Origin: Dactylorhiza incarnata
Lineage: Eukaryota > Streptophyta > Magnoliopsida > Asparagales > Orchidaceae
Reading direction: 5' to 3'
Assembly: GCA_033032865.1 (NCBI GenBank)
Contig: JAWHQI010000148.1
Span: forward strand, 5,041,501-5,105,500
DNA: 64,000 bases
The translations under genes were made by a program, and so were the position numbers. Below the pieces are notes generated by a model. The model ran no database searches, had not been told where the DNA came from, and saw nothing but the letters and a program-made list of their open reading frames with translations. Positions 10,905 to 20,655 of this stretch are shown here, piece by piece; the stretch's first letter is position 1, and each line of letters opens with the position of its first letter.

Positions 10905-12146
10905 ATGTGGGCACATCTAAATTTCCGTTGCCGTTGGTGTGGAGCTACTTCCCACTCTAGTGTTGAATGCCCTACGGAGAATAGTAGGCATAATTCCTCT
11001 CGCCCAGCATATAGAGCATCGACTCCGTCTGATACTCCATATGGTGCGCGTAAGTCTTATGGCTACTCTGCTGAGCCATTACCGTCATACTTCTTTTCGG
11101 CTCCAGCCCCCGCTGTGCCAAAGAAGCCTGCTAGGCAGTGCCAGTTTTGTCGGGGCACAGATCATGCCCTGAAGGATTGTGTTGCTTATCTTCGCCAATT
11201 GGATGAGGATGACGAGCCGGATATTCGGATCGTCCCAACTCCTAGCTCTGGCGGCACACCTTCAACATCCGGCTATGTGTCTTTGTCACCTTCACATTTT
11301 GAAGGGTATGGCATGGATACGGTCACCGGATGTGCGGCTGATCTATGCACCGACATTGCTGAGCCCATTCTCCCAGTGCATCCACCACCTCTAGTGGATT
11401 CGATTCTTTGTGAGGAATCGGTGCTCGACTTTTATCCGAGCACTATTCCTCTCCCTGTTGTGCATACTACACTCGTCTCAGACGACATTGTTGATGATGT
11501 GTCGCAGGAGGAGGCGGTTGATCTGAGTGTTGTGCCTATTCCTATGGAGGAGGACAACCTTCTAGGTGAAGAGGAATTTTCCTCAGCACCGGTGGAGGAA
11601 GTCCAAATCCTAAGCCTGGCCACCGTTGATCCCGCCGAATCTTGTAGCATTGATGACAATGCAAACATTATTTTACTTCCCCAACCTAATGGGAGTGAGA
11701 CCGGGACCACTCCCCCGATTGTTGATTATTTATGTCATTCTTCCTTTTTATTTCCTGACCCCCCTTCTTCATCTGAGCCTGTGCAGGTTGAGTCTTCACA
11801 GGTACATCAGGAGGACTTGGAGCATGATGCTCAAGTCAATGATGAGTGCATCCTCTCATGTGAGGAGGTTGATCCTCCCTCCGTAGAGGAAGCCCCACTC
11901 ATTGCCTTTGCCTCCTGCTGCCCCCCTGTTGACGATACCTTGCTAGGCAAGGAGGTGTTTTGTGAGATGAGTGAGGACCAGGCCTCCTCCTCTTCTTACT
12001 TTCTTTTCCCTCTACCTGTGTCAAGCAGGTATTATTTATATTCGGGTAGAGGCGTGACTGTTCTTTCGCCGTATCGGTACCCGCTACCGACACGCATATT
12101 AGAACAGTTACCTGTCCACTTTTCTTTTCATAGGCCCATTAGCTAG
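10905..12146 (+). CDS. Zinc-knuckle acidic protein of element B (unknown family)
   Basis: An intact 413-residue frame from ATG 10905 to TAG. Two CX2CX4HX4C knuckles are present: C9-C12-H17-C22 and C79-C82-H87-C92. A long, strongly acidic and Ser/Pro-rich linker follows (about residues 95-350). The C-terminal 40 residues are near-identical in elements C and T and include RYYLYSGRGVTVL and end in FHRPIS. There is no capsid, protease, RT or integrase. Knuckles of this type bind nucleic acid in retroelement nucleocapsids, so an RNA-binding or packaging role is an inference. I do not recognise the family. The long open frame despite an old insertion suggests it was under selection until recently or that B is younger than its LTR divergence implies. 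Confidence 0.8.
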   Translation: MWAHLNFRCRWCGATSHSSVECPTENSRHNSSRPAYRASTPSDTPYGARKSYGYSAEPLPSYFFSAPAPAVPKKPARQCQFCRGTDHALKDCVAYLRQLDEDDEPDIRIVPTPSSGGTPSTSGYVSLSPSHFEGYGMDTVTGCAADLCTDIAEPILPVHPPPLVDSILCEESVLDFYPSTIPLPVVHTTLVSDDIVDDVSQEEAVDLSVVPIPMEEDNLLGEEEFSSAPVEEVQILSLATVDPAESCSIDDNANIILLPQPNGSETGTTPPIVDYLCHSSFLFPDPPSSSEPVQVESSQVHQEDLEHDAQVNDECILSCEEVDPPSVEEAPLIAFASCCPPVDDTLLGKEVFCEMSEDQASSSSYFLFPLPVSSRYYLYSGRGVTVLSPYRYPLPTRILEQLPVHFSFHRPIS

Positions 12147-13861
12147 AACTGTACAAATGCCAAATAAGTCGTGCTGGGATGACAATAACCCCAGTAGTTA
12201 TCTTCCTTTTCTGCAATTTTTATTTTTATCTAATCATGTTTAGTCAGTAGTATTTTCTTTTCAGTTTCCTATTTTCTTCTGTTTTTGCGGAGCTGACCCC
12301 CTGCAGGTATCTCTTCTGGATGACGGACGCTGCAGCTTAGTCCAGGTTTACACGCCAATCTTCTGGTGTGCTCATTTCTGAGCACTGGGTACTCTCTTTC
12401 CCTAGCATTATTCTGAATTTTATAGCTGCATTTTGCGCATATTGTTTAGTTTAAGTCTGGGGGGGGAGTGTACCGAGTGTTCACTACACGTGTACACGTT
12501 TTTGCATATCAGAAGTATATTTTTATCATTACACACCACTTCACCCACTTGAGCGCGCACTCATCTGTTTGCTTGCTCTGTTGTGAATTTAATTCTTTTG
12601 CTTATTTGGGAAAATCTAGGTGATGGCTTAGGATTATGTAGCAGAGTAAAATGTTGACTCTAGTAGTGCTCCTAGTCGAGTGCTCGGTTGCATAGAATTT
12701 TGTGTAGAGTAGATTTCTTTTTATGCTATGGTTTTATATTTTTCTTATTAGTGTAAATGCTGTTTACTCTACTCAAATGGTGAATCCGGTGTGAATCAAA
12801 CGGTAGCATAGGGATGTGTGTAAACGATCGTTAGACTCGTATTGCTTGAGTCGTGAGAAAGGAGAATCTTTCTCGGTGGCTAGAACTTGCCCCAAGCGAT
12901 TCTTGAAGCATTGGCATAGGATAGTTCTAGTGCGTGAGAATGACGTAGGCCATTATTTTGGCCCGGTTGAACTTTTTATTTCATGCCTATTGTTTACCCT
13001 TGCTAGCCCCTTTGTGCCTATCCTTTTCTTGATTCAGCTCCACATCTTTCTCGCCAAAGCCTAAAAGCCTAACCTAGTCGCACACCCAAATCTGAGCTTT
13101 AGTTGTAGTTTCATTTACATTTTGGGGGGTGTTGATTGTGGTGTTTATTATGTGAACCTGTGGATATGCTCAATTGAAAATTTGCTGAAAGAAAAAGACA
13201 AGAAAAAGAAGATTTAAAGAAAAAGAAAAAAAAATGAAAAGAAAAAGAGAAAAAGAAAGGTGTGTTTTATTGAAAATCTTGTAGAAAAATTATGTATTGG
13301 GAGTAGGCGGTGCACACACCTATGTTGCAAAAGTCCAAGTCTGGGGGTGTGGTGCACTTGCATTCGATTTTGGGTGCACGGGTAGTTATTCTTAAAGCTC
13401 ATTTGGGTTAGGTGTTTTAAGCCGTCCTGTTTATCATTGTTTACCTCACCGTAACCCAAGCCCCATCTCTAACCTAAAGTCCTACTGACTCACGCTATGA
13501 ACCAATCTAGTGTCGTGGAGAGAATGTGACCGGGCAAGCTTATGGTCACCGACACTGATGGATTTCAGTGGAGTTTGTCCCGTACCCCGATCTTGAGCAA
13601 TGCTCATCTCAGCGTTTAGTTTACTTTCTCCGTGTGCAAGACTAAATGATTCACCGTTGTTCACCATTTTGAGTAGTTGTAATATGCTTTTACTCTTTTA
13701 GAAATATATAAACTGTTTATATAATCAGAAATCTTCTCTACTATTCTTCTTATGCACGTGAGCATGCGACTTCGCATGGTACTCTGTATTGTAGTTTTAA
13801 GCCATCTACTGTTCTTTCCTAGTTCGCTTAGAATTTGTTTGCTCGGGACGCGCAAACAGTT
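12147..13861 (+). other. 3' non-coding region of B with conserved blocks
   Basis: No gene. It holds a stem-loop at 12174-12194, a first PPT-like motif at 12451-12468, the conserved block at 12640-12915 (see findings), a (GAAAAA)-type purine tract at 13188-13260, a second PPT-like motif at 13337-13350, and a further conserved stretch at 13510-13575 around 'GTGACCGGGCAAGC' and 'TGATGGATTTCA'. Confidence 0.75.
12174..12194 (+). other. Stem-loop after the B stop codon
   Basis: CTGGG pairs with CCCAG, about 28 nt after the stop codon. The same structure follows the last stop in T (45695-45715), C (39788-39768, minus), E (27692-27677, minus) and D (63210-63225, where the stem is TTGGG/CCCAA). Confidence 0.65.
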
Positions 13862-13874
13862 AAGTCTGGGGGTG
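13862..13874 (+). other. Polypurine tract of B
   Basis: AAGTCTGGGGGTG immediately before the 3' LTR. It is preceded by the conserved 'CTCGGGACGCGCAAACAG', which is also found before the 3' LTRs of C, E and T. Confidence 0.8.
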
Positions 13875-15565
13875 TGATGAGTCCTCATCATATACACTTT
13901 TATGGACTCATCTGGGCCGTTTAGTTAGTCATTTCACTGCACTTTAGCCCTGTTTTAGTTCATATTTGATATCCCATGCTAGGTGCACCTTTTGGCCCAT
14001 TTTGGTGTGATTTCATGTTGATTTTCATTAGTAGTTTTCATGCATTGTTCGGTGCCACTTTTAGTGGCCGGATTGGTGGTTGTACGCTAGAACAGGAGTC
14101 GTGCAGGTGTTTCCGGTGCAATTCTGCACAGGAACACTGCGCACGATCACTGGTTCTATTGCGCACGACCACTGGTCGTGCGCCACTGATCGTGTGCACT
14201 TAACGCTTTTTTCATAAGTTCTGTTTGGTGTAATGCGCACGATCATTAACTCCAGCGCGCACGACCACCGGTCGTGCGCCACTGCTCGTGCGCACTGACC
14301 ATTAATCTTTAAGTTCTGTTTCATCTATTGCGCACGACCACTGACGCTAGTGCGCACGACCATCGGTCGTGCGCCACTGGTCGTGCGAACATGTTATTTT
14401 GTAATTTCTGTCTTTGCAGGTTCTGTCCAGGCAGAGCGCACGATCACAGGATTCCAGTGCGCACGACCAATGGTCGTGCGCCACTGACCGTGCGCACTGT
14501 TTAATTCCAGCGCCTATAAATTCCCTGCTCGCGATTTTAGGTCATCATCCCGATTTTCAGCGCCGTTTTCCGCCCGGTTCCGCCCAGTTTCGCCCCTCCA
14601 CCGTCGCCCACCATCTAGAGGTGCTCCGGGCTTGCTCTTCACGCCTATCTTGAGCCGGAGTTTCCTCTCGGCCTCCTCCTTCATCCAAGAGCTCCAAAGG
14701 AAGACCTAGCCGCTATCTCCATCGAGCAAGAGGAAGTTGGCAACCTCCACCGGATCGTGACACGAAGAAGACGGGTCCATTGGAGAGTCGTGACAGCTCT
14801 CTCTACCCCGGACGTAGTTGTGGACCGAGCTTGGACGCGGATTGACAACCCGGCGATTCCAACCGTGAATCTTCAACGAGCCTTCGGATTCGGTCGATTT
14901 CTTGCCTTGTTCTCTTCTTATTGATGTGTATGTAGCTAGATCTAACATTATGATGAAGCGTGCTTGATTATTAGCATTTTTACTTGATTATGTCTATGTG
15001 ATTTGAGTATTCTTGCTTATTATTTTGAGGTGTGCCTTGTGGTGTGGATTGTTGGTTGTGTTGTGCCGCCCTAACAATTGTTAGTGGTGTGCTTGTCGAA
15101 GAGGTGCGTGCGACCCTCATTCCACTAGCCTACTCGCCCATTCGCCTACCGAAGCGTGGCATCGCGGCCCGTAATCCATTCGCCTATCGAAGCAGCGCGC
15201 TCAAGGCCTGCATAGTTCGATTCCATTAGCCTTCTCGTCCATCCGCCCTTGCGACGCAGCGCGCTCAAGGCCTGCCTAGTTTCCATCCCGCCAAGCGAAG
15301 CTTTGCATAGCGGCATTGCATAGGAGTAGTTGTTAGCTTTTATTTTGTTTTCCAAAAGCCAACCCAACTCCCCCGCAATCCATCCGATTTAAGGACTTCG
15401 ATCTCAAGTCCTGCCTCAATAGTAAACTCCACCTTATTGTGTTCCTCAAGAGACCGACACTCGGGGATTTATTCCCAACATTTATTACTTGAACGATCGG
15501 TACACTGCCGTTTCGTGTCGCAGTCAAGCTACCGCCTATAGCGGTGTGTGAGATTTGCGCCATCA
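13875..15565 (+). mobile_element. 3' LTR of element B (1691 bp)
   Basis: Starts TGATGAGTCC after the polypurine tract and ends CATCA at the TCTAG duplication. It is 100 bp longer than the 5' LTR because of an extra copy of a repeat module (about 15125-15235) built on 'CCATTCGCCTA..CGAAG..CAAGGCCTGCATAG'. About 15% diverged from the 5' LTR by eye at both ends, but almost identical over 14418-14912. Confidence 0.9.
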
Positions 15566-15570
15566 TCTAG

Positions 15571-17407
15571 ATCTCTAGTGAATTCAGGTACAACAGAGAA
15601 AATGGAGAAATTATATATTGAAGACAAGTCTAAGACCTCAACCAAAGATAACAACCATTCATCAACTGTGGAAATTGAAGAAGAGGCTGTAGAAGGCTCA
15701 GAAGCAGCAGAAGAAATGCAACCTGAACAAACTGCCACAACAGAAGTCCCCAGAATACTGTCAGTTACCTTGAGACAAATGAGAGATCATCCTCAAGAGA
15801 AAATAATAGGAGATGTCAACCAAAGAGTGCTGACAAGGAGTAGAGCTGTAAATGAAGCATTGTACCTGAGTTTTCTTTCTCAAATTGAACCTAAGAAATT
15901 TGACGAAGCAAATATGGATCCATTTTGGATTGAAGCAATGCAGGAGGAGCTGAACCAATTTAAGAGATGCAAAGTTTGGAGGCTGGTTCCAAGACCCCAA
16001 GGATAGAATATTATAGGAACTAAGTGGGTCTATAGAAATAAACTAGATGAAAATGGAATCATCACTAAGAATTAAGCAAGGCTAGTGGCAAAGGGCTACA
16101 GACAGGAAGAGGGGATTGTTTTGATCAGACCTTTGCCCCTGTAGACTGGAAGCCATCAGACTATTCTTAGCCTATGCTGCCTACCAAGGATTTAAAGTTT
16201 ATCAGATGGATGTGAAGTCAGCCTTTCTAAATGGTGACCTCAAAGAAGAAGTCTATGTAGATCAACCTTCAGGTTTTGTTGATTCAACTTATCCTGACTA
16301 TGTATATTTTCTTAAGAAAGCCCTATATGGCTTAAAGCAGGCACCTAGAGCCTGGTATGAGACTCTGTCAAGCTTTCTCATTGAGAATAAATTATCAAGT
16401 GGAAAGATTGATAAGACTTTGTTCCTAAGGGAAGTTAAGGGGAAGAATTTGCTAGTGCAGATCTATGTAAATGACATTATCATTGGCTCTACAGACAACA
16501 ATCTCTGCAAAAAGTTTGTCAGCTTGATGTAGGGAAAGTTTGAGATGAGCAGCATGGGTGAGCTCAAATTTTGTCTAGGTCTCCAAGTGAAACAATCTGA
16601 AGATGGTATATTCATCTCTCAGACCAAGTTCACTAGAGAGCTAGTCAAGAAGTTTGGATTGGAGAGTGCTTCCTCTATGAAGACTCCAATGGGAACCAAT
16701 GTGTCTCTGGACAAGGATGAGAAGGGAATACCCTTTGATGAAACCAAATACAAATGAATGATTTGATCTTTGCTATACCTAACTTCAAGTAGGCCTGGCA
16801 TAATGTTTGCCACATGTGTCTGTGCTATATATCAGGTGAATCCTAAGGAATCTCATCATGTCTCTGCAAAGAGAATCCTAAGATACCTAAAGGGCACATC
16901 AAATCTCGGCCTATGGTACCCTAGGAACAATGGGTGTGAACTGACAAGCTACTCAGATGCAGATTATGCAGGATGCAAAGAAGACAGGAAAAGTACCTCA
17001 GGGACATGCCAATTCCTTGGAGGAAGACCAGTCTCTTGGAGAAATAAGAAGCAGACAAGTGTAGCAATCTCCACAACAGAATCAGAATATATTTCTGCTG
17101 GGAGCTGCTGTGCTCAACTTCTATGGATTCAACATCAACTTGAAGACTACAATCTAAAGATGACCAAAACACCCATGTTTTGTGACTCTTCCAGTGCAAT
17201 CTCTATTGCTAAGAACCATGTCTCCCAAGCAGGACTAAGCACATTGAGATCAGGTATCACTTCATCAGGGAGCATGTGGAGAATGAAGATATCATCCTTG
17301 AGTTTGTTCCCACAGACAAACAAGTGGCTGATATATTTACATAGCCCCTAGATGAAGCTAAGTTTAACTTCTTCAAATTCCAATTGCGGATGTTAAACAT
17401 AGAGTAA
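15571..17407 (+). pseudogene. Copia element A: linker, reverse transcriptase and RNase H
   Basis: Continues the A polyprotein after B. The acidic linker leads into RT (motifs [35 protein letters not shown]), then FCLGLQVKQ and RNase H (SDADYAGC, KSTSG, TTESEY). Stops occur at 16004-16006, near 16073 and at 16530, with a frameshift near 16115; the last part, through '[13 protein letters not shown]', is readable only in another frame to a stop at 17405-17407. The RT catalytic YxDD box reads YVND, with one catalytic Asp replaced by Asn. The element is dead, and its RT would be inactive even without the stops. Confidence 0.85.
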
Positions 17408-17673
17408 TTTTCAACTTATTGATCACTAATCTTCCTACATATGATAGTAAGAAGAACTTGCAGGACAAGAGCTGAAATAATCTGGTAATAAAAGCCTACC
17501 AAATGCCAAAGTCAAACAAAACATCGAACAATGGTCACGACTACACAAACTATTGTCTCAACGACATAAACCTCTCTCATGACGACATAAATATAGATGC
17601 TTAATCTCACATTTTAGTAATGAGCGTAAGAAATTTTGAAGTGGGGTTCTGACTTCTTCAAATAGGGGGAGAT
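17408..17673 (+). other. 3' untranslated region and polypurine tract of copia A
   Basis: No coding sequence. It ends with AAATAGGGGGAGAT at 17660-17673, directly before the LTR start, as in other copia elements. Confidence 0.7.
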
Positions 17674-17789
17674 TGTTGGGAATCTTGCCCTCATGATTCC
17701 TGATTTGGAGAAGTCACCAATTCAAGAGAACTTTACTATGTATTTAATTATCTTCTTAGCTTTTTCATCTCAGTAGAAGACAACTTCAT

Positions 17790-18036
17790 AAGGCTAAGGA
17801 AGAACATATATCGTCGAAAAGAAGCATTGACGTCGATAAGGCTAAGGAAGAACATATATCGTAGAAAAGAAGCCTTGATGTCAATAAGGCTGAGGAAGAA
17901 CAAATATTGTCGTAAAAGAGGCATGTCATCGATAAGGCTGAACAAGAAAGGTATCGTCTTAAAGAAGCCTTGTCGTTGAAAAGGCTAAGTAAGACTGATG
18001 TCAACGATATCGTCGTAAAGAAGGACTATCATCTAG
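17790..18036 (+). repeat. 48-bp tandem repeat in the copia A LTR
   Basis: Units start at 17790, 17838, 17886 and 17934, with a degenerate fifth from 17981. Each begins AAGGCT(A/G)AGGAAGAAC and carries a TATCGTCG-like core. The array sits about 450 bp upstream of the TATA box. Confidence 0.85.
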
Positions 18037-18481
18037 AAGACTAAAGAAGGTCATATGAAGACGTGCAGTTGCTGAAGAATGGTCTGTCGACATGATATCG
18101 ATTATGTCGTCGACAAGATAAGGTGGTCACAACGATATCAAGCAATCAAGAAGATTATGTCATCATCACTTAGATGACTTCATGTCGTCTTAAGTGCAAG
18201 TGCAGAAGGGATGTCCCATGTCGTTGAGATATCTCTATCTGAAGAAGAAGGAAGGAGACTTGAAGATCTGTCCAAGTCCAAGATAATGACAAGTCCTGTC
18301 ATTGAGATATTGTCCATGTCGTCATAACCATGGAAACATCGTTGAGGCTGATTCAAATATGCTAGAGGCACTGTCATCATTTAATGCTGCCGCCTGATTG
18401 TCCAATCAGCGCGTGCTCTTAAGGTATGGGCGTTTGTCAGAGTAGGACATCATAGGAGACCGTTAAGCGTCTTCTCAGTCC

Positions 18482-18488
18482 TATAAAA
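18482..18488 (+). promoter_or_regulatory. TATA box of the copia A LTR
   Basis: TATAAAA within CTATAAAAGGG; transcription would start near 18510. Confidence 0.6.
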
Positions 18489-19428
18489 GGGAACAATGAA
18501 TGCCCTAAAAACTCTCTCGAATCCTGGTACTAAAAGAATTCCGCTCAACATTTCTCAATAGAACTTTAAAAGCTGCAGAAAGTTAAAACAAGAAGAGGAG
18601 AACAAAAACACTCATCTAGTGTTCTCCAAGTTGCAGTCAACCTACATCGACTGATAAGATTCGTTCAAATCAAGAAGCCAGTCAACATCAGGCAAAAGAA
18701 GAAGGTTCGAAGAAGATCTGTGCTATCAACACATACATCTGAAGCATCTTCTTCAAGACAAGTAGCCGACCTCTATTAGGAAGAAGAACAATTATTTTAT
18801 ATCTTTATTTGTAAGACTTGCGGGCCAAACCTGTAAGATCTGTTTTTAGATCTAAGTGTCGAGCTTGAGGGCTTGAGATCTCTGAGGCTTGAGGGCTAGG
18901 GAAGAGGACTTGCGGGTCCAAACGTGTTAAGCTGGCGGGTTTGAGTGTAGTGAAGGGGCTTGCGGGCCTAAGATGCAGGGACTTGCGGGTCCAAGAGGCA
19001 TGACTTGCGGGTCTGTGCTGTGTAGGGCTTGAGGGCCTGAGTGTCGAGCTTACGGGCTCGGGTATAGTGAAGGGGCTTGCGGGCCCAGGCTGATTGGACT
19101 TGCGGGTCCGAGTTGTAAGGCTTGCGGGCCAGAGACATTGGCAGAGTTTTCTGAGACTAGCACACTGCTAGGTAGGCGCAGAGGGAAAGAGGACTACTCA
19201 AGACACCCTGTCTTCAGGAACCTCTATACATCTTGTGTTGTGTGCTGAGGCTTTCTTTGTGATCATTCTTTGTTGTGCTTACATTATATACATCTCAGAC
19301 AAGAATATTTAAGAACAGCCAAAATCACCTAACCCCCCCCCCCCCCCACCCTTAGGTGATCGTTCTATATTTAACAGGCCCCACCGGGCTCTCTTCCCCT
19401 ACTAGGCTCGCATACCCCACCGAGATCG

Positions 19429-20151
19429 ATGTCCCCACCAGGCTCGGAACACCCACTGGACTCGCAGCCCCCTCCGGATGAGACCATCTCCATCCCTGGG
19501 TTTTTTTCTTCTGTGCCATCAAAACCCTGGCGGCTCGCTTCCCGCCGACATCTGGGTTGGGAGCAACGTTCCCCGCTCCCCCCGGGCCTGGGGATGTCTG
19601 CCACGCTGACCTTCATAGAGGCCTTCCAGGGGCAACCGAGTTCCTCTCGCCAGCCCCCTGGTAAAGTGGTCATGGCCATGTCAGGTTGGTCAATTATTAT
19701 CGATAGATTGCGTCTCACCTTCTTCGCTAAATACCTTCTCGCAGGTGTCCAGGAGTCATCTGTCAAGCTGGACCTTGGAGAGGAGAAGATGTCGCTCCCT
19801 CCCTCACCGAACAAGATTGTTGACTTCCTCGGTGATCCCCGGGACCCCGAAGTGATGAAGAGGCGGACCACCAAGATGCTCCAGAAGTACGGGTACATGA
19901 TTTGGGACCTGTACAACCAGGCGCTAGAGGACAGAGCGGCTTCCGAGGAGCGGATCACCGCGATTGATGATGAGCTAGCGAGACCTCTCGCCAAGCTGCA
20001 AATGGATGCCCGCCGCGAGGTCACTTCTCCCGGGGTGCAACTCTCGCGGGTGGAGGACCAAGTCCGCTTGCTACAGCGCGAGCTCCGCATGGTCTGCACG
20101 TATCATTATCCGCACGTACTGCTGAGCTCGGGGGAGCGAGGGCGAGGCTGA
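19429..20151 (+). pseudogene. C-terminal coiled-coil fragment of a plant transposon-like protein (tentative)
   Basis: An open frame of 240 codons in GC-rich DNA unlike the AT-rich surroundings. The second half is helical and charged, with a likely coiled coil (about residues 165-235, containing LEDRAASEERITAIDDELA). A possible short intron runs from GT near 19684 to AG at 19744, T-rich before the AG. I do not recognise the family with confidence. The style and the following fragment suggest the plant 'putative gypsy type transposon' group (Pfam Transposase_28), whose members end in a coiled coil. The start is not secure. Confidence 0.35.
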
Positions 20152-20159
20152 TGGAGATA

Positions 20160-20524
20160 GATCCAGTATTGATCCTTCTTGCGCTCGCACCCGCCTAGCA
20201 AACCATGTAATAACTCCTTTTTTATTTTTTCTTTGACAGCCTGCAAACTATGCTGCTAATATGATGCCCCCGACTAATCGCGAGATTTTTCTTTCTTTAT
20301 TATTACTTGCTCTATATAATTGCTGTCTGTATTGTACTCACTAGTTCTTTTATTTAATGCCTTTTTCTCCTGGCTTGCATGGGACTCGCCTCGCATGACA
20401 GTGAACCGTCCTTGCTGCGAGTGCACCAGGAGTGGTTTGGTTCAACTACCAAGGCGCATCCCCCCTAGATTCTGCTAACCGCACACCTGACGCTTCGATT
20501 CCTCCCCACTGCCTTTAGTTTTCT
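20160..20524. other. Intergenic or 3'-UTR-like stretch
   Basis: No gene seen. T-rich sequence after the stop codon of the preceding fragment, then C-rich sequence leading into a TATA box. Confidence 0.4.
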
Positions 20525-20533
20525 TATAAATAG
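20525..20533 (+). promoter_or_regulatory. TATA box for the 20656 reading frame
   Basis: TATAAATAG is followed by a CT-rich leader with CTCGCTCTCGCATTC repeats and then an ATG at 20656 in the context ACCATGGGT. The layout is that of a plant core promoter and 5' UTR. Confidence 0.5.
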
Positions 20534-20655
20534 GCCCCGTTACCAATGTTAACCACCGCATTTATCGCTCTCAACCTCTACAGCTTTAATTCTCATTCCT
20601 TCTCGCTCTCGCATTCTTTCCTTTCTCGCTCTCGCATTCCATTTTCTCTAAGACC

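Larger units (their letters stand above)
9090..15565 (+). mobile_element. Complete non-autonomous LTR retrotransposon B, nested in copia A
   Basis: Flanked by the 5-bp target-site duplication TCTAG (9085-9089 and 15566-15570), which splits the copia A polyprotein between integrase and RT. LTRs are 9090-10680 and 13875-15565, both TGATGAGTCC..CATCA. It has a tRNA-Asp primer site and a polypurine tract. The internal region is only 3.2 kb with a single open frame and no protease, RT, RNase H or integrase, so it must depend on another element for movement. Confidence 0.92.
17674..19376 (+). mobile_element. 3' LTR of copia element A (1703 bp)
   Basis: Starts TGTTGGG after the polypurine tract and ends TTTAACA (TG..CA). 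The left LTR is missing from the window. U3 holds a 48-bp repeat array (17790-18036) and a TATA box CTATAAAAGG at 18481-18490. The U5 side (18808-19136) is filled with a degenerate 'CTTGCGGGCC/ACTTGCGGGTCC' module repeated about ten times. A run of 15 C lies at 19333-19347. The right end is less secure than the left because no partner LTR is present to compare. Confidence 0.75.
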
